A DNA stretch of 64,000 nt from Anastrepha obliqua (taxonomy: Eukaryota; Arthropoda; Insecta; Diptera; Tephritidae). A program made the translations under genes and the position numbers. A model generated the notes under the pieces. It saw only the letters and a list, made by a program, of their open reading frames with translations. It made no database searches and was not told the origin of the DNA. The stretch is taken from contig NC_072895.1 in NCBI RefSeq assembly GCF_027943255.1, forward strand, positions 83,082,001-83,146,000. The letters are read 5' to 3'. Shown piece by piece: positions 51,790-63,439 of the stretch (position 1 is its first letter; every line of letters begins with the position of its first letter).

Positions 51790-54080
51790 TGTTTTAGCTC
51801 GCCAGAGAAGTTTGAAAACGTGCCGCACGTCCAGGATTCGCAAGAAAACGTAAAAAGTTAGCCACGATCCTTGGAAGACAGCCAAGTGAGGCGAATTTAA
51901 TTGTGCATTTCAAAACATTGCTGGTATCCTAAAAGCAAGTTGGTCAAGCAAATATTGCGAGCTATTTCAGTAGCGGCTACCAGCGCCTTGAGCCGCATCT
52001 GATTACTTCGAACTTCCCGACAAGTGCTGAATTGAACATGAAACAGTGTTCCAGATTAGGTCGACTCAGACGTACCGACGACAATTACAGGCGCTTGAGC
52101 TAATGACTTCTGGCCATATCATACGCGGAGAAGACGGTAATGACATTACCGCACACTTTGAAAGTTCCATCTGCTTGATAACGAAAGTAATGGAGACTAT
52201 CAGCGACGTATAAGCTCCATACGTCATTGGTAGAGAGCCTGGACGCAGGTTTATTTTGCGGTTGATAGCCACAATCACGTCTCCACCCTCGATGTAGTGC
52301 AAATGCCGTCGCGTGGTGGATGTGGGCCGAAGATGGGAGGTCTGTTTTAGAGGTTAGTTTTAGTCATGTTTATCCTCCCCTGCATCCTCATTTCCATTTC
52401 CATCGTCATCTTTATCTCTGCCTTTCTATCTGTTTCATAATTCCGACAACTGTTGTGCTTCACTAGCGGTGCGCTGTGTATAAAGTCGCAGGTGTGGTCA
52501 GTCAATAAAATTAAAAGACATACGGCACATATGCAAACGGTTAATCAAAAGCCAACGAAAACGAATTTGTCTGCGTAGTACATAAAAGTACCTACACAAT
52601 TTTTCCAGTGTCAAAAATAGGAAAAGACCAGAGTTTGCAAAGGCTGCTTATTAAAAATGCAAGTGGGATGTGTGTAACCAATAAGCCTGGGGCTATGCAA
52701 AATATTTAAGGCTGCGAAGAGGACCATCTTGCAAAGTTGAATAAAGGATTTAACACAACAGCAAAACAAATGTGCAGAAATCGAAAAATGCTTATTATTT
52801 GAATATAAAAAAGTGCCTATGCGGCATCACAGCCAATATATCGCAATAAAGCGTGGGATGAAGGCGTTAGCTCTAACCGCTTTTGATTTGCCGCAAAAAC
52901 AAAACATTGGAGATAAAGGAAAGGAGAAACTATTGAACGAGGCAGCGTGAGAAAATGTAGAAGAGAACAAAATAAATTACATGCGGCTTAAAAAGTATTT
53001 TCGAGCATTGAATGCTGAAATTGCCCTTCTGAACTTGTAAATACATGTCAAGACATTAGTGACCTTATTGAGAAGCGTTGGTGTGGTGAAGAGGTAGTAA
53101 ATGTTGTGTAGATAAAAATTTGAGCTAAGAACATTTTTTCATATTAATGCTAAGCAATCAAAAACGCGATCTTTCGAATCCACTCTGCTACCTTTGGTAT
53201 CAGTTGTAACAATAACCAAAAAAATTTCTTTAATACTTCTATACAAGCCGCGGAATCACTTACGGGCTAGGGCTCTTTACTGCCAATACCTTCACTACAC
53301 TCAGAGTAGAAATTTCGAATGCAATTTTGTAGCTACTTACTTATTTAATAGTCTTAATTAAGTAATTATTGTATATACACATGCAGCTGCTTATAGCTGT
53401 GCCTGCGGAGCGATCACAAAAAAAGATTAACGATTTTATATTTTCAAAGCGCCAGCTTACGGATTCTAGCGTTGTTTTCGCTGATTTACATCGATATGAT
53501 CTGTTGGCAAACCAGTTCACCTACGCGATTTTCATTTTAATATGAAATGCATACAATGCAGTTGGAACTACAACAATAACACTTGCATGTGTTGAAAGAG
53601 AAAGATAATTGCAGATTAATCACTGATTAAGCATAAACCAGATGAGCCTGGTAAAAAAACGTACGAGTATTTACTGGCGCTACAAACAACAAAGCAGAGA
53701 GCGCTTTTCGCTGAACGAGAGAATTTCCAAACCGACAGTGCATTTGAAGCATAAAGGGGGTACGTTACATGCTTGTGAACTTATGGTAAATAACTTAGCT
53801 CACTTTAGTACGTTTTGAGTTCAGGCCAATCAATTTTACGTAGAAAATTTTATATTTTTAATGGCATTTTTAATTGTCATTTCTGCTACATGATTCTGAT
53901 GATAAAAATTTTAATTTTGTTAAATTAAATATTGCATTATAATTCAGAAATTTAGTGCTTGATAGATAGAAATTCTCTGTTGCCATGTAGGAGTACAGAA
54001 TGGTTCATTTAGCGTTTAGACTTTGCAGTGTAGTTTTTGATGTGGCGCCAAAAACTAGGTTTGCGGTTAGATATTCACAA
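51790..54080. other. No recognised gene
   Basis: The part to about 52330 is richer in GC than its surroundings but no domain is visible in any frame. The rest is AT-rich with short chance frames. Confidence 0.45.
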
Positions 54081-54094
54081 GTTTGGTCGATTTT

Positions 54095-55627
54095 GAGGCA
54101 GCGATACGTCTTAACTATATCCCTAAGAAATGGGCAGAAGTAAAAGTTGTATTCAGTCCCAAAGAAGAGGGAAAACCACACATACGAAACCGAAGGACTT
54201 CAGGCCAATTAGTCTATCATCCTTTTTGTTAAAATCTTTAGAGCAGTTGCTAGATGTGCATATCAAAGGAAGGATTAGTGACAAACTATCACCTTCCCAA
54301 CATGCATACAGCAAAGGCAAATCAGTGGAAACAGCGCTCCATGAGCTAGTTCACTCAGTCGAGAAATCACTTCACTACAAAGAATTTACCCTCGCTGCCT
54401 TTCTAGACATCGAGGGTGCTTTCAATAACATATGTATATCCGGAAGCAATTACTACTTCGCTAACGGAAATGGGAGTAAGGAATGCAATAGTCTCGTTTA
54501 TAGAACGAATGCTAACTGGGCGAACGATAAGCGCAAATTTGGATGACACATTTGTTAAAAAATTTCCGATACCCCAAGGTGGGGGTCCACTTCTGTGGAA
54601 CCTAACTGTCAATAATTTTCTACAAGAACTTGCACTCCCGCCTATACTTGCCATTACATCGTTTACGACCCTCCTACCCTCAAGGGAAGAGTGGGAACGG
54701 GACGACGTGAGACAGGGCGAGTCCATCCATGTATACACAGATGGCTCAAAGCTCGAGGGCAGGGTGGGCGGAGCTGTATATTCCGAACATCTGGGGATCT
54801 CCTTCAGTTTTCGGCTCCCCGACTACTGTAGTGTCTTTCAGGCTGAATGATGGCAATAATAAAAGCCGCGACACTGATACAGTGTGATCCGATATACGGA
54901 AATGATATCTACATTTTCACTGATAGCCAAGCGGCGATAAAATCCCTCACAAAACAGTCGAAAACCTCCAAGGTAGCCATGAAATGCCGCACATCTCTTA
55001 ACGAGATGACTGAGTCATTTCACCTAAAGGTAACATGGGTTCCTGGCCATCGCGATATTGAGGGTAACTGTACAGCCGATGAACTAGCAAGACTCGGCAC
55101 TAAATTGTCTGACGAGCACATAGATACTGACATAGGGATACCCTTACAAACATGTAAGCTACTTATCCTTGAAGAAATTGTAAAGAAAGCAAACAAAAGA
55201 TGGCGTAATGAAGCCACCTGCCAAATCGCCCGTCAACTGTGGCCGACTCTAAATGCTAAACGCACAGAATCTCTGCTAAGCCAAAATAAACACAGTCTTA
55301 GCACATTGTTCTCAGTAAAACGGGGCACTGCCTAATAGGTAGACACGCCCAAAGGATGGGTGTGCAAACACATGACTTCTGTAGAAGTTGTCTAGATGAG
55401 GACGAGGAAGAGACGATCTCGCACCTACTGTGCCACTGTCCTGCTCTATCCAGACGCAGGTTTACTATTCTGGGTAGACAATTTTTTAATGAGTTAGAAG
55501 ACCTCAGTTCTATAGAAATCAGAGATATTTTAAAATTTTTGAAAAACACACACTGGTTTTAAAAGAGATAAATGGGCTATGAGCCTGAGTGTGTCCCACA
55601 GGACAACCGCTTCAACCTAACCTAACC
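54095..55627 (+). pseudogene. RNase-H-bearing LINE (LOA/I-like), truncated copy with 12-bp duplication
   Basis: Flanked by TTGGTCGATTTT at 54083-54094 and 55628-55639. Codes for RT fingers (FRPISLSSFLLKSLEQLLD), AAFLDIEGAFNNI and PQGGGPLLWNLTVNNF. A deletion then removes the YADD block and joins to RNase H (IHVYTDGSKLEGRVGGAVYS, DIYIFTDSQAAIKSLTKQS, VPGHRDIEGNCTADELARLG). A C-terminal region with CRSCLDEDEEETISHLLCHC ends at TAA 55562. The tail is CAACCTAACCTAACC. A 1-nt shift near 54848 and another near 55330 break the frame. Moderately young by its intact duplication. Confidence 0.88.
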
Positions 55628-55768
55628 TTGGTCGATTTTCGCTTGATAAAAGTTGAGAAATATTAAAATATAATGTCTGAAGTCGAATAATCAGCAGATT
55701 CGGTGAAGTGAATTGACTGCATATAAATCTGCCGTTACAATGTGTCTCTTAAATATACGAGTATAATA

Positions 55769-57046
55769 GGACTATGAATAAGTTCGTGCAGTTTTACAAC
55801 AGATGGCGTAACTTGATTATTATTCCATCGATCCACATTTCCAAACATTCATTGGAGAGCTACTGTCATAAGGCACAAACGTAGTATAAGTTTTTTATTT
55901 GAAGCGTAAACAACAATATTTTTACCACACTTGAAAATGTCGAATTTCGTGCCAAATAATGTGTTTTTGCGGGAAATTCTTCTTCATTATTTTAATATGA
56001 AGAAAAAAGCAGCCGAAAGTCATCGTATCTTGGTGGAAGTTTATGGTGAGCATGCTCTAGCTGAGCGAACGTGCCAGAAGTGGTTTGCACGCTTTAAAAG
56101 TGGTGATTTTGGCTTGGAAGACGAAGAACGCGAGGGTGCGCCGCCAAAGTTCATGGATACCGAATTGGAGGAATTGCTCGATCAAGATCCGGCTGAAACG
56201 CAAGAAGAGGTTGCAAAAGCTTTGGGAGTTGATCAATCAACCATTTCCAAACGTTTAAAAGCCATGGAAATGATCCGAAAGGTAGGCCATTGGGTGCCGT
56301 ATGAATTGAAGCCAAGAGACGTTGAACGCCGTTTTATGGCATGCGAACAACTGCTTCAACGGCACAAAAGAAAGGGTTTTTTGCATCGAATTGTGACTGG
56401 CGATGAAAAGTGGGTCCATTACGACAATCCAAAACGTCGGGCAACGTATGGATACCCTGGCCATGCTTCAACATCGACGTCGGCGCAGAATATTCATGGC
56501 CTGAAGGTTATGCTGTGTATCTGGTGGGACCAGCTGGGTGTTGTGTATTATGAGCTACTGAAACCGAATGAAATGATTACGGGGGATGTCTACCGACGAC
56601 AATTGATGCGTTTGAGCCGAGCACTGCGAGAAAAACGGCCGCAATACGCCGATAGACACGACAAAGTTATTTTGCAACATGACAATGCTCGGCCACATGT
56701 TGCACAAGTGGTCAAAACATACTTAGAAACGCTCAAATGGGATGTCCTACCCCACCCGCCGTATAGTCCAGACCTTGCGCCATCCGATTACTATCTCTTC
56801 CGATCGATGCAACATGGCCTGGCTGACCAGCACTTCCGTAATTACGATGAAGTCAAAAAATGGATCGATTCGTGGATTGCGGCAAAACCGACCGAATTTT
56901 TCACAAAGGGAATCCGTGAATTGCCAGAAAGATGGGAAAAAGTAGTAGCAAGCGATGGACAATACTATGAATATTAAATTTGTAGCCATTTTACGTCAAT
57001 AAAGTTTCAAATTTCGAAAAAAACCGCACGAACTTATTCATAGTCC
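55769..57046 (+). mobile_element. Complete mariner element, likely autonomous
   Basis: Near-perfect ~27-bp inverted ends: GGACTATGAATAAGTTCGTG at the left and CACGAACTTATTCATAGTCC at the right. Length 1278 bp, standard for mariner. TA precedes the left end, but TC follows the right, so the target duplication is not perfect. The transposase ORF is open. Confidence 0.93.
55937..56977 (+). CDS. mariner transposase, intact
   Basis: 346 aa from ATG 55937 (MSNFVPNNVFLREILLHYFN), the usual family length. Paired helix-turn-helix DNA-binding half: HALAERTCQKWFARFKSGDF, then EEVAKALGVDQSTISKRLKA. WVPYEL at ~119-124 stands for the WVPHEL linker. Catalytic DD34D: D156 in IVTGDEKWVHYD, D249 in ILQHDNARPHVAQ, D284 in YSPDLAPSDYYLF. 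No stop or frameshift. This is the only mariner gene in the window that looks functional. Its termini differ from those of the other mariner copies here, so it belongs to its own lineage. Confidence 0.94.
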   Translation: MSNFVPNNVFLREILLHYFNMKKKAAESHRILVEVYGEHALAERTCQKWFARFKSGDFGLEDEEREGAPPKFMDTELEELLDQDPAETQEEVAKALGVDQSTISKRLKAMEMIRKVGHWVPYELKPRDVERRFMACEQLLQRHKRKGFLHRIVTGDEKWVHYDNPKRRATYGYPGHASTSTSAQNIHGLKVMLCIWWDQLGVVYYELLKPNEMITGDVYRRQLMRLSRALREKRPQYADRHDKVILQHDNARPHVAQVVKTYLETLKWDVLPHPPYSPDLAPSDYYLFRSMQHGLADQHFRNYDEVKKWIDSWIAAKPTEFFTKGIRELPERWEKVVASDGQYYEY

Positions 57047-57589
57047 TCAGTCTTCTAATAGTATTCTAAACTATCCAGGCGGCGACGTTAATCGGGATTA
57101 TTAATTCTCATAATTTAAGTGGAATAGGGGAATTTTCGATGGCAACATTCCCGAAAAATGTCAGTTAATATCTATTGTGAATAATAAATAATGAAATTTT
57201 TAAACAGAAAAACAAGAAAGACTGCGTGCAATGCCAACTTGCACTAACACGTTCGAAATTACATTATATGTTCTGATATTTCGGAGAAATTTAAGATTTT
57301 TTTTTAATAAATAATTATTTCTTAGTCTCAGAGCAGCTAATACCGGTAATTGTTGCCTGTGGTCCATCTTTTACTAACAAAACTATCCAATAATCAAATC
57401 AACTGTTCAGTAATCCCCGTAATAACCGTCTGTCAGTTTTAATCAAAATTAACTTCGCCTTATTGGAATCGCAATTTTGAATTTACCATTTCTATATATT
57501 TCAATTCAGCACAAAAACAAACTTTAATAAACTTTTGTTTTGTTTTTTGCTCTGTCTAATATTTTTAGAGTTTGCAGAGTCGTTAATGA

Positions 57590-57740
57590 GCTAAAACGCA
57601 AGTTAATTCTCAACGGCAAGATGTTAATCTATCACAAATGATCACACCGGCTAAAGTCCTATTAGAAGAAAAATTTCCGGCAAATATTTCTGTGGTACAT
57701 TTGGACACGCTATATGAGCCGTTTTCTTTGAAAGTGGAGT
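57590..57740 (+). pseudogene. Possible hAT transposase scrap
   Basis: LSQMITPAKVLLEEKFPANI resembles LQIITPAKVLSQEDLQ of the hAT at 8124-10897, with similar nucleotides (ACACCGGCTAAAGTC in both). Short, no ends. Confidence 0.35.
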
Positions 57741-57749
57741 AAGTTCATT

Positions 57750-60130
57750 TTCACAAAAAATAGTTAATGACAAAAATGAGTGCAATTTACACTAAACTTT
57801 TTATTTATAAACATTTTCCAAAAAAATCGGTTAAAATTTTCATTGCTTTTATGATTACAAATTTTCGTAGTCATAGTCTATAGCGATATGTGCGCTGGCA
57901 AAATAGAAATTTGAAATTGGTTTTAATGTGGCTTAAAGTTCTTCAAGAACGGAAATTATCGACAATACATTTTTAGATTATGGGCACTTTTATCTAACAA
58001 AGAGGCCGATTTAGGAATTATCGAGAGTACTATAAGAAAAAACGACTTTTTGTTTGTCTCTAAAGACTATTTTACTATCATAAAACAATGTCGAAAATAT
58101 AAAAAGTTTATTTTGCATGAAATGAAATAAGCTGATTATGTTTCTACAAAACAATTCGAAGATGAGATTCTAAAAAGGCGAAAAAAGATCAATGGTGAAG
58201 AAGTAAATTAGTTGAAGTTAAGTTGGATAAGAATTTTAAAACCAAACCATATACAATACTCTATAAAGCTTCATCTAGTGAGAATGAGTATTTTAGATCA
58301 CTAAATTTATTGCCCTCGTTAATATTTTTAAATGTAAGACTTTTTCTTTTGCTGACTTTGAAAGTTGTGTAAGTCCTTTTGAAGTCATTTCATGTATTAA
58401 TTTTTGTTAATCACTTAAAAAAAATGACTACATTATAAATTTAAATCAATTTAATATTTAAAAAATACAAAATTACTGTTATATCATATATCTATATTTT
58501 TCAGATTATTCAAATGCAAAACCTTCAATATCTCCACATAAAATAAAATACACTTGCACCACTTTCACAGAAAACAGCTCATATCACATTGTTTTGAGTA
58601 TTTTTAGCAATTTTCCGCAAAAGAGACCAAAAAGGCCGTACCAGGCCGAGATCGTATTCGAGAAGCAGGTGTGTTGGAGTTTGCGGGATCATATCTCGAG
58701 TCAGTGATCTGTGAGAATGCCAGTAAGTATTATCAGTTTGTCCTTAGGCAAGCTTTTGAGTTGCTTTGGACCTAGATTCCTAGTATGGACTTAGCCTAGC
58801 GTAGCTCCACAGCTGATGCTAACTTGCTTCTCGTAACCTTAGCTTTTCGCTCCGAAGCTTTCATTTGCCTCTAGCCAATGCATCCACAGCCGGACACGTT
58901 TGGGCGCTCCTAGTAAATTTTATTTATCCATGCATTCAACGACTACTGAGGACGTAATACCAAAGGCCGTTTATGCCTTAAGTGCCGCTGACAATTGTCG
59001 AATGACAATTCGCTCATTCCGGAGATTTGTTTCTAAATTGATTTCTGCACATAGCCATGACCCGCGCTGTATTAGAATCGCAAATCGTTTACTAAATGCT
59101 CAAAAGTGATGCAATTGAAATTTTTAAGATGTTTATAAGATTTGCAAAAGTTGAGCTTCAAAAACCTTTAGATGCTCTTCTTTCAATGACGCCTTTCATC
59201 ACTTTGGGTTAGAAAAACTAAAATCAACAGAAAGTTACTCAAATAAATGCAGCTTTCAATATCCTTGTGGGTGTGTATGCGTGTGTACGCAAGTTTGCTC
59301 CCACCTTTTTGTACCCATCACTAAACGATCAGTTCCAGTACATATGTTTTTTGCTCCGCTAACTAGTTTACTGATTGCTTGGGATTCGGAAATGTTAAAC
59401 AGACTCAAGCAGGCAGCAAATACGAACTTTACACACTTTGCAATTTCCATTAGTGACCGCTACGGCATTTGGAAGCTTGAGACACTGACCAAAACTCCGA
59501 ACACCTACGCAACACTTCAAATGCCAAAAGGCATGCATGCACACACATAGACACATAAATGCGCATCTGTATATTAGTAATGCAGAATGAAGCAGTGATA
59601 TGTATGCGGAGTCAACAAATGCGTAGTGCATATGGCAAAGCAGAAGTGAATAGTGCTGGGATATGTACCACGAGCCAACAAACAAGCAAACACACTTGGA
59701 TGCACACATACCTGCATATGTATGCACATGCGTAGAAGGCCAACAATGGGACGGACAACTGCAACAGCGCAGAGTCATTCAGCCACTTAACACATTTGGC
59801 CACTTAGGACCATTTTCAGCCATGGGTCGACTTAAGAGGGCAGCGCAGAGGTGCCGCAGCACAAGTGGCAAATTGAAGAAGTTAAATCGGCGAAAAAAAA
59901 TGTTCAACGGAGGTACTTATTGTCTTGAGATCTACTACACTGGGATTATTTTTTGTTTTATTCTGTTATTCACAGTTTCATTTTTAGTGGATGCAAGTTA
60001 ACGTCATAATTGAGCATATATCGATTTTGTGCATAAATTATACTAAAAGAATAATAGCAATTTTATGAAAATAGGAAATTTATGAAATTATGAAATCAAT
60101 TTTTTAGAAGATAAAAGTAAATTTAAATAT
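57750..60130. other. No recognised gene
   Basis: AT-rich to ~58600, then mixed composition with CA/GT-rich stretches near 59260-59560 and 59690-59730. A 69-codon frame at 58900-59109 has no recognised motif. Confidence 0.45.
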
Positions 60131-60138
60131 AGGTAATT

Positions 60139-60655
60139 TGTGGGCAAAAAGTAAGGTGAATTTATTTGTCAAACTTCGCGGGATTAAAATTTCGCTCTAG
60201 TTATTTTTTTCATGAGTTGGCAGCACTGTTAATAACATCTGGGCCAACTTTCATGTGAATGTCATTATCAGTAATATATTTACGCTTGTGACCAAGAGTG
60301 CATTTTCGATTTTTACAATGTCTGATTTGATTGAGCAGAGAAGTGCCATCAAATTTTGTTTACGGAATGAAATTTCGGCTGCGGAAACGTTTAGCATGTT
60401 GCAGAAGGCATTTGGTGATTCGACCATGTCGCAGAAAAATGTTTATAAATGGTACAAAGACTTCAAAGAGGGTCGATAACGTGTTGATGACTTGGAGCGC
60501 TCTGGACGACCATCGACGTCAACAGACGACCAACACGTCAATAAAGTGAAGGCGTTAGTGCTCAAAAATCGTTGGTTGACTGTTAAAGACCTTACTGATA
60601 TGATCGGAATATCAGAAGGATCTGTGAAAACCATTTCGAAAGACCATAATTTTTG
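60139..60655 (+). mobile_element. mariner copy, 3'-truncated (family of 29009-30290)
   Basis: Begins TGTGGGCAAAAAGTAAGGTG, the terminus of the element at 29009-30290, and follows its 5' UTR closely. Transposase starts at ATG 60318 (MSDLIEQRSAIKFCLRNE) and has the KWYKDFKEG codons that the other copy lost, but a TAA follows at EGR (60477-60479). The frame then continues through LTDMIGISEGSVKTI until homology ends near 60650. Right terminus and catalytic domain are missing. Confidence 0.85.
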
Positions 60656-60989
60656 GTTAAAATAGTTGCGTAAATGGGGCTAAGTTTCATGAAGAATAAA
60701 CGTAAAGGTTCCCCTTCAGGATGGCAAATCTCTCTTGTTTATTTGCATTTACCAAATATTTCGCGTAGCGGCACAGCATCTCAACAGACAGTGATGGTCA
60801 TCGCTGCTCAAACGAAGGGGAGTTTTTTTAGTCTCCGGACATACCACTGCTGATGATGTATCAGGCATTTTAAACCTCCTCATCCGTAAAAAAAAATAGC
60901 ATCTCATCTAATATACTGAATATTTCATAAGAAGTATGGCGGGTCTAAGATAGACAGCCTCATCGTTTCAACTCTGAATGCCTATGAAT

Positions 60990-61440
60990 AAATGTGCCTT
61001 CCGGACAAATCTAGCGTACTTCGAGCAGAATTACTATCAATAAGAGAAGCTTGTAAAGGCAGCTCAGACATTATGCAATCTAGATCTATCGTCAGCTATC
61101 TTCGGATAGTCAGGCTGCCGTAAAGGCAGTGAACTCAAACTATCTAACTTCCAAACTTGTAATGCAGAGAAACTCAACTAGCTCAGTCAATGGCTCACTA
61201 TCACTCTTGTACAGGAGCATAACGAAAATAACAAAAATATGGAGGATAACGAAAAGGCGAATGGGCAATGGGACCTTTGTTAATCTCAGCCGAAGTGGAA
61301 CTTGTAGAAGTTTCCTTCACGGGGATTAAGGTGGAACTAAAACCTCATTATTACAGAATAGCAAGACGATGGAAGAGACTACCAACAAAAGACATAGTTT
61401 GCCTATCATATATCAAAGACTAAACAGTTGCTAACAGCTG
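60990..61440 (+). pseudogene. Possible LINE RNase H remnant
   Basis: Scattered matches in shifting frames: FRAELLSIREACKGSS, VSYLRIVRLP, DNEKAN, LLISAEVELVEVSFTGIKVE and YRIARRWKRLPTKD, in the order seen in LINE RNase H and post-RNase-H regions. Heavily decayed. Confidence 0.35.
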
Positions 61441-61639
61441 TTCTCACAAAACACTGGAAAGAAGGATTAAATATACCACACAAAAAAAGATGGCACACTT
61501 GTAGATAAGTGGGGGTGAAGGAAACCCCTGTAGATAGGTAGGTGAAATAGTTGAAGTACCGCTCTGGCACTCGACAAGTAACACTACAGCGAAGTTTCAT
61601 TTAGAGTTCCATTATGAGACCTCCAACAGACAGAGATTT

Positions 61640-62940
61640 ACAGCCAACTCGAGCTGTTGATGTAATGGTGAATATTGATCGGATTTAGACTGACGTACTG
61701 CTCCAAACGCGGACATTTACAGAGAAAGTTAGTCTCCTTCTCTGAAAGTTCCCCATAGCTTCTGAAATGGGGGTTAAATGAAAAACCTAGCTTTTCCACG
61801 TGTGTATCGAAATTGAATAACGTGGAGTCCCCAGACTTTCCTCCTCCTCCTCCTATTGTACTGAGGGCAAAGTGTTTTCGAAATAGCACATGAAGAAATG
61901 GAGCTCTATCTTTTCTGCGCTTTCCTGAGAAACAAGTCGTACTCTTCCCCTTTAACAACTGTAAGGTGGATGCCAATAAGCGGGTAGGAGTTCCCACCAG
62001 CAATTTCATTTTCCCCTACGTTCCTATGTCCAAGATGACGAGTTTTAGCCAAACCATTCATTAACAAAATTGACGAAATGTCAGGTATATAATTGAGAAA
62101 GCTTCTACTCTTCTTGGACACAGCAAAGTGGCTATAGGAAATATCATTCTTGGAAATTCAACAAGCAAAATAACAGGAACTGTGGTATTATAAATGCGCT
62201 AGTCGCTGCTTAAGTGTCTGTCAGTTTGGGAAACACAGCTCCTCAAACAACAACAGCAATATGGCATAATGCTTTAATAAGTTCAATGCTTTAATAAGTT
62301 AATAAATTCAAGCAATATTATTGGGAAGTAATATGACAAAAGTCAAATTATTTATTACTCGTTAATTGTTTGATGGCGACATATTCGTCTCCATAAGAAC
62401 AATTAAATATTTTAAAATTAATATTCCAAATTTTTGCTCTATAATATTTTTTTTTTGTTTTTATAATGAATAATTTTTGTTTATATGTATGTTAGTACAC
62501 GGTGGAGTAAAATTAATTACCGTATTGCAATTTGTGTAAATGGCAGCGTTGACTCTTGTGAACTAGACAGCTGCAGTGTACAAAAAGACGAGCAAAGATC
62601 AAACAAAAGATTTCCATTGCTAAAAACCATTTCTTTTATTTAGTGAAACGGTTATTAAAAAGCAAAATTGGATGATTAATTTGGCGCCTCCGTTTACTAT
62701 CCGACCCGACGTACGAGGATTTTTCAGAACCTATAAATGTTGTATTAACTTTTTACCTGAATTAAACTCAATTTTGCCTTATGACTTTTGAATACTCACA
62801 ACGAAACAAGCTAAACAAATCTACAAAATGCAAAATGGATTGCATACGCGTTGATTCCCTACTTTGAAATATATTTTTTCGTTTTGTTATCAGGCGCGAA
62901 AACAAATATTTTACAGATAAGGCATTGCCACATTCTATAA
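61640..62940. other. No recognised gene
   Basis: Only short frames, and no transposon end recognised. A TCCTCCTCCTCCT microsatellite lies near 61840. Confidence 0.45.
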
Positions 62941-62951
62941 GCTGGATTATA

Positions 62952-63281
62952 CATATACATATATAGGTATATATATAATTGGCGCGTACACCCTTTTTGC
63001 GTGTTTGGCCGAGCTCCTCCTCCTATTTTATGTGTGCGTCTTGATGTTGTTCCAAAAATGGAGGGACCTACAGTTTCAAGCCGACTCCGAACGGCAAACA
63101 TTTTTTATGAGGAGCTTTTCATGGCAGAAATACACTCGGAGGTTTGCCATTGCCTGCCGAGGGGCGACCGCTATTAGAAAAATGTTTTTATTAACTTTGG
63201 TTTTCCCCGAGATTCGAACCAACGTTCTCTCTGTGAATTCCGAATGGTAGTCACGCACCAACCCATTCGGCTACGACGGCC
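62952..63281 (-). repeat. Complete tRNA-related SINE with 11-bp duplication
   Basis: Minus strand: tRNA-like head with an A box about 63259-63273 (TAGCCGAATGGGTTGGTGCG) and a B box at 63209-63220 (GGTTCGAATCTC), a ~200-bp unrelated body, and a 3' end AAAAAGGGTGTACGCGCCAA with an AT-rich tail. Flanked by GCTGGATTATA at 62941-62951 and 63282-63292. Pol III promoter layout and target duplication identify a SINE. This is the best copy in the window. No partner LINE could be named. Confidence 0.88.
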
Positions 63282-63439
63282 GCTGGATTATAGTGATGTT
63301 TTATAATCTAACTTTTTTACTCTAAGCAATTAAACTCTTAAAGGAATTAAATTTGGAAGAATTTACGTTGTGCGTCTTCAAGGGTTTGCAAAGATCCAAT
63401 TTGTTGTTGTTGTTGTAGCAGCATAAGCATTATCCATAT

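Noticed and set aside
58900..59109. 69-codon frame as a small host gene
   Set aside because: No recognised motif, no clear splice partners. A chance frame is as likely.
59395..59778. Cysteine-rich minus-strand frame as a Tsp exon
   Set aside because: Cysteines come from GCA/TGT-rich microsatellite-like DNA. Spacing does not fit EGF or TSP modules, and no splice-site frame fits.
63205..63281. Second tRNA gene on the minus strand
   Set aside because: Same reasoning: it is the head of a SINE with a body, tail and target duplication.
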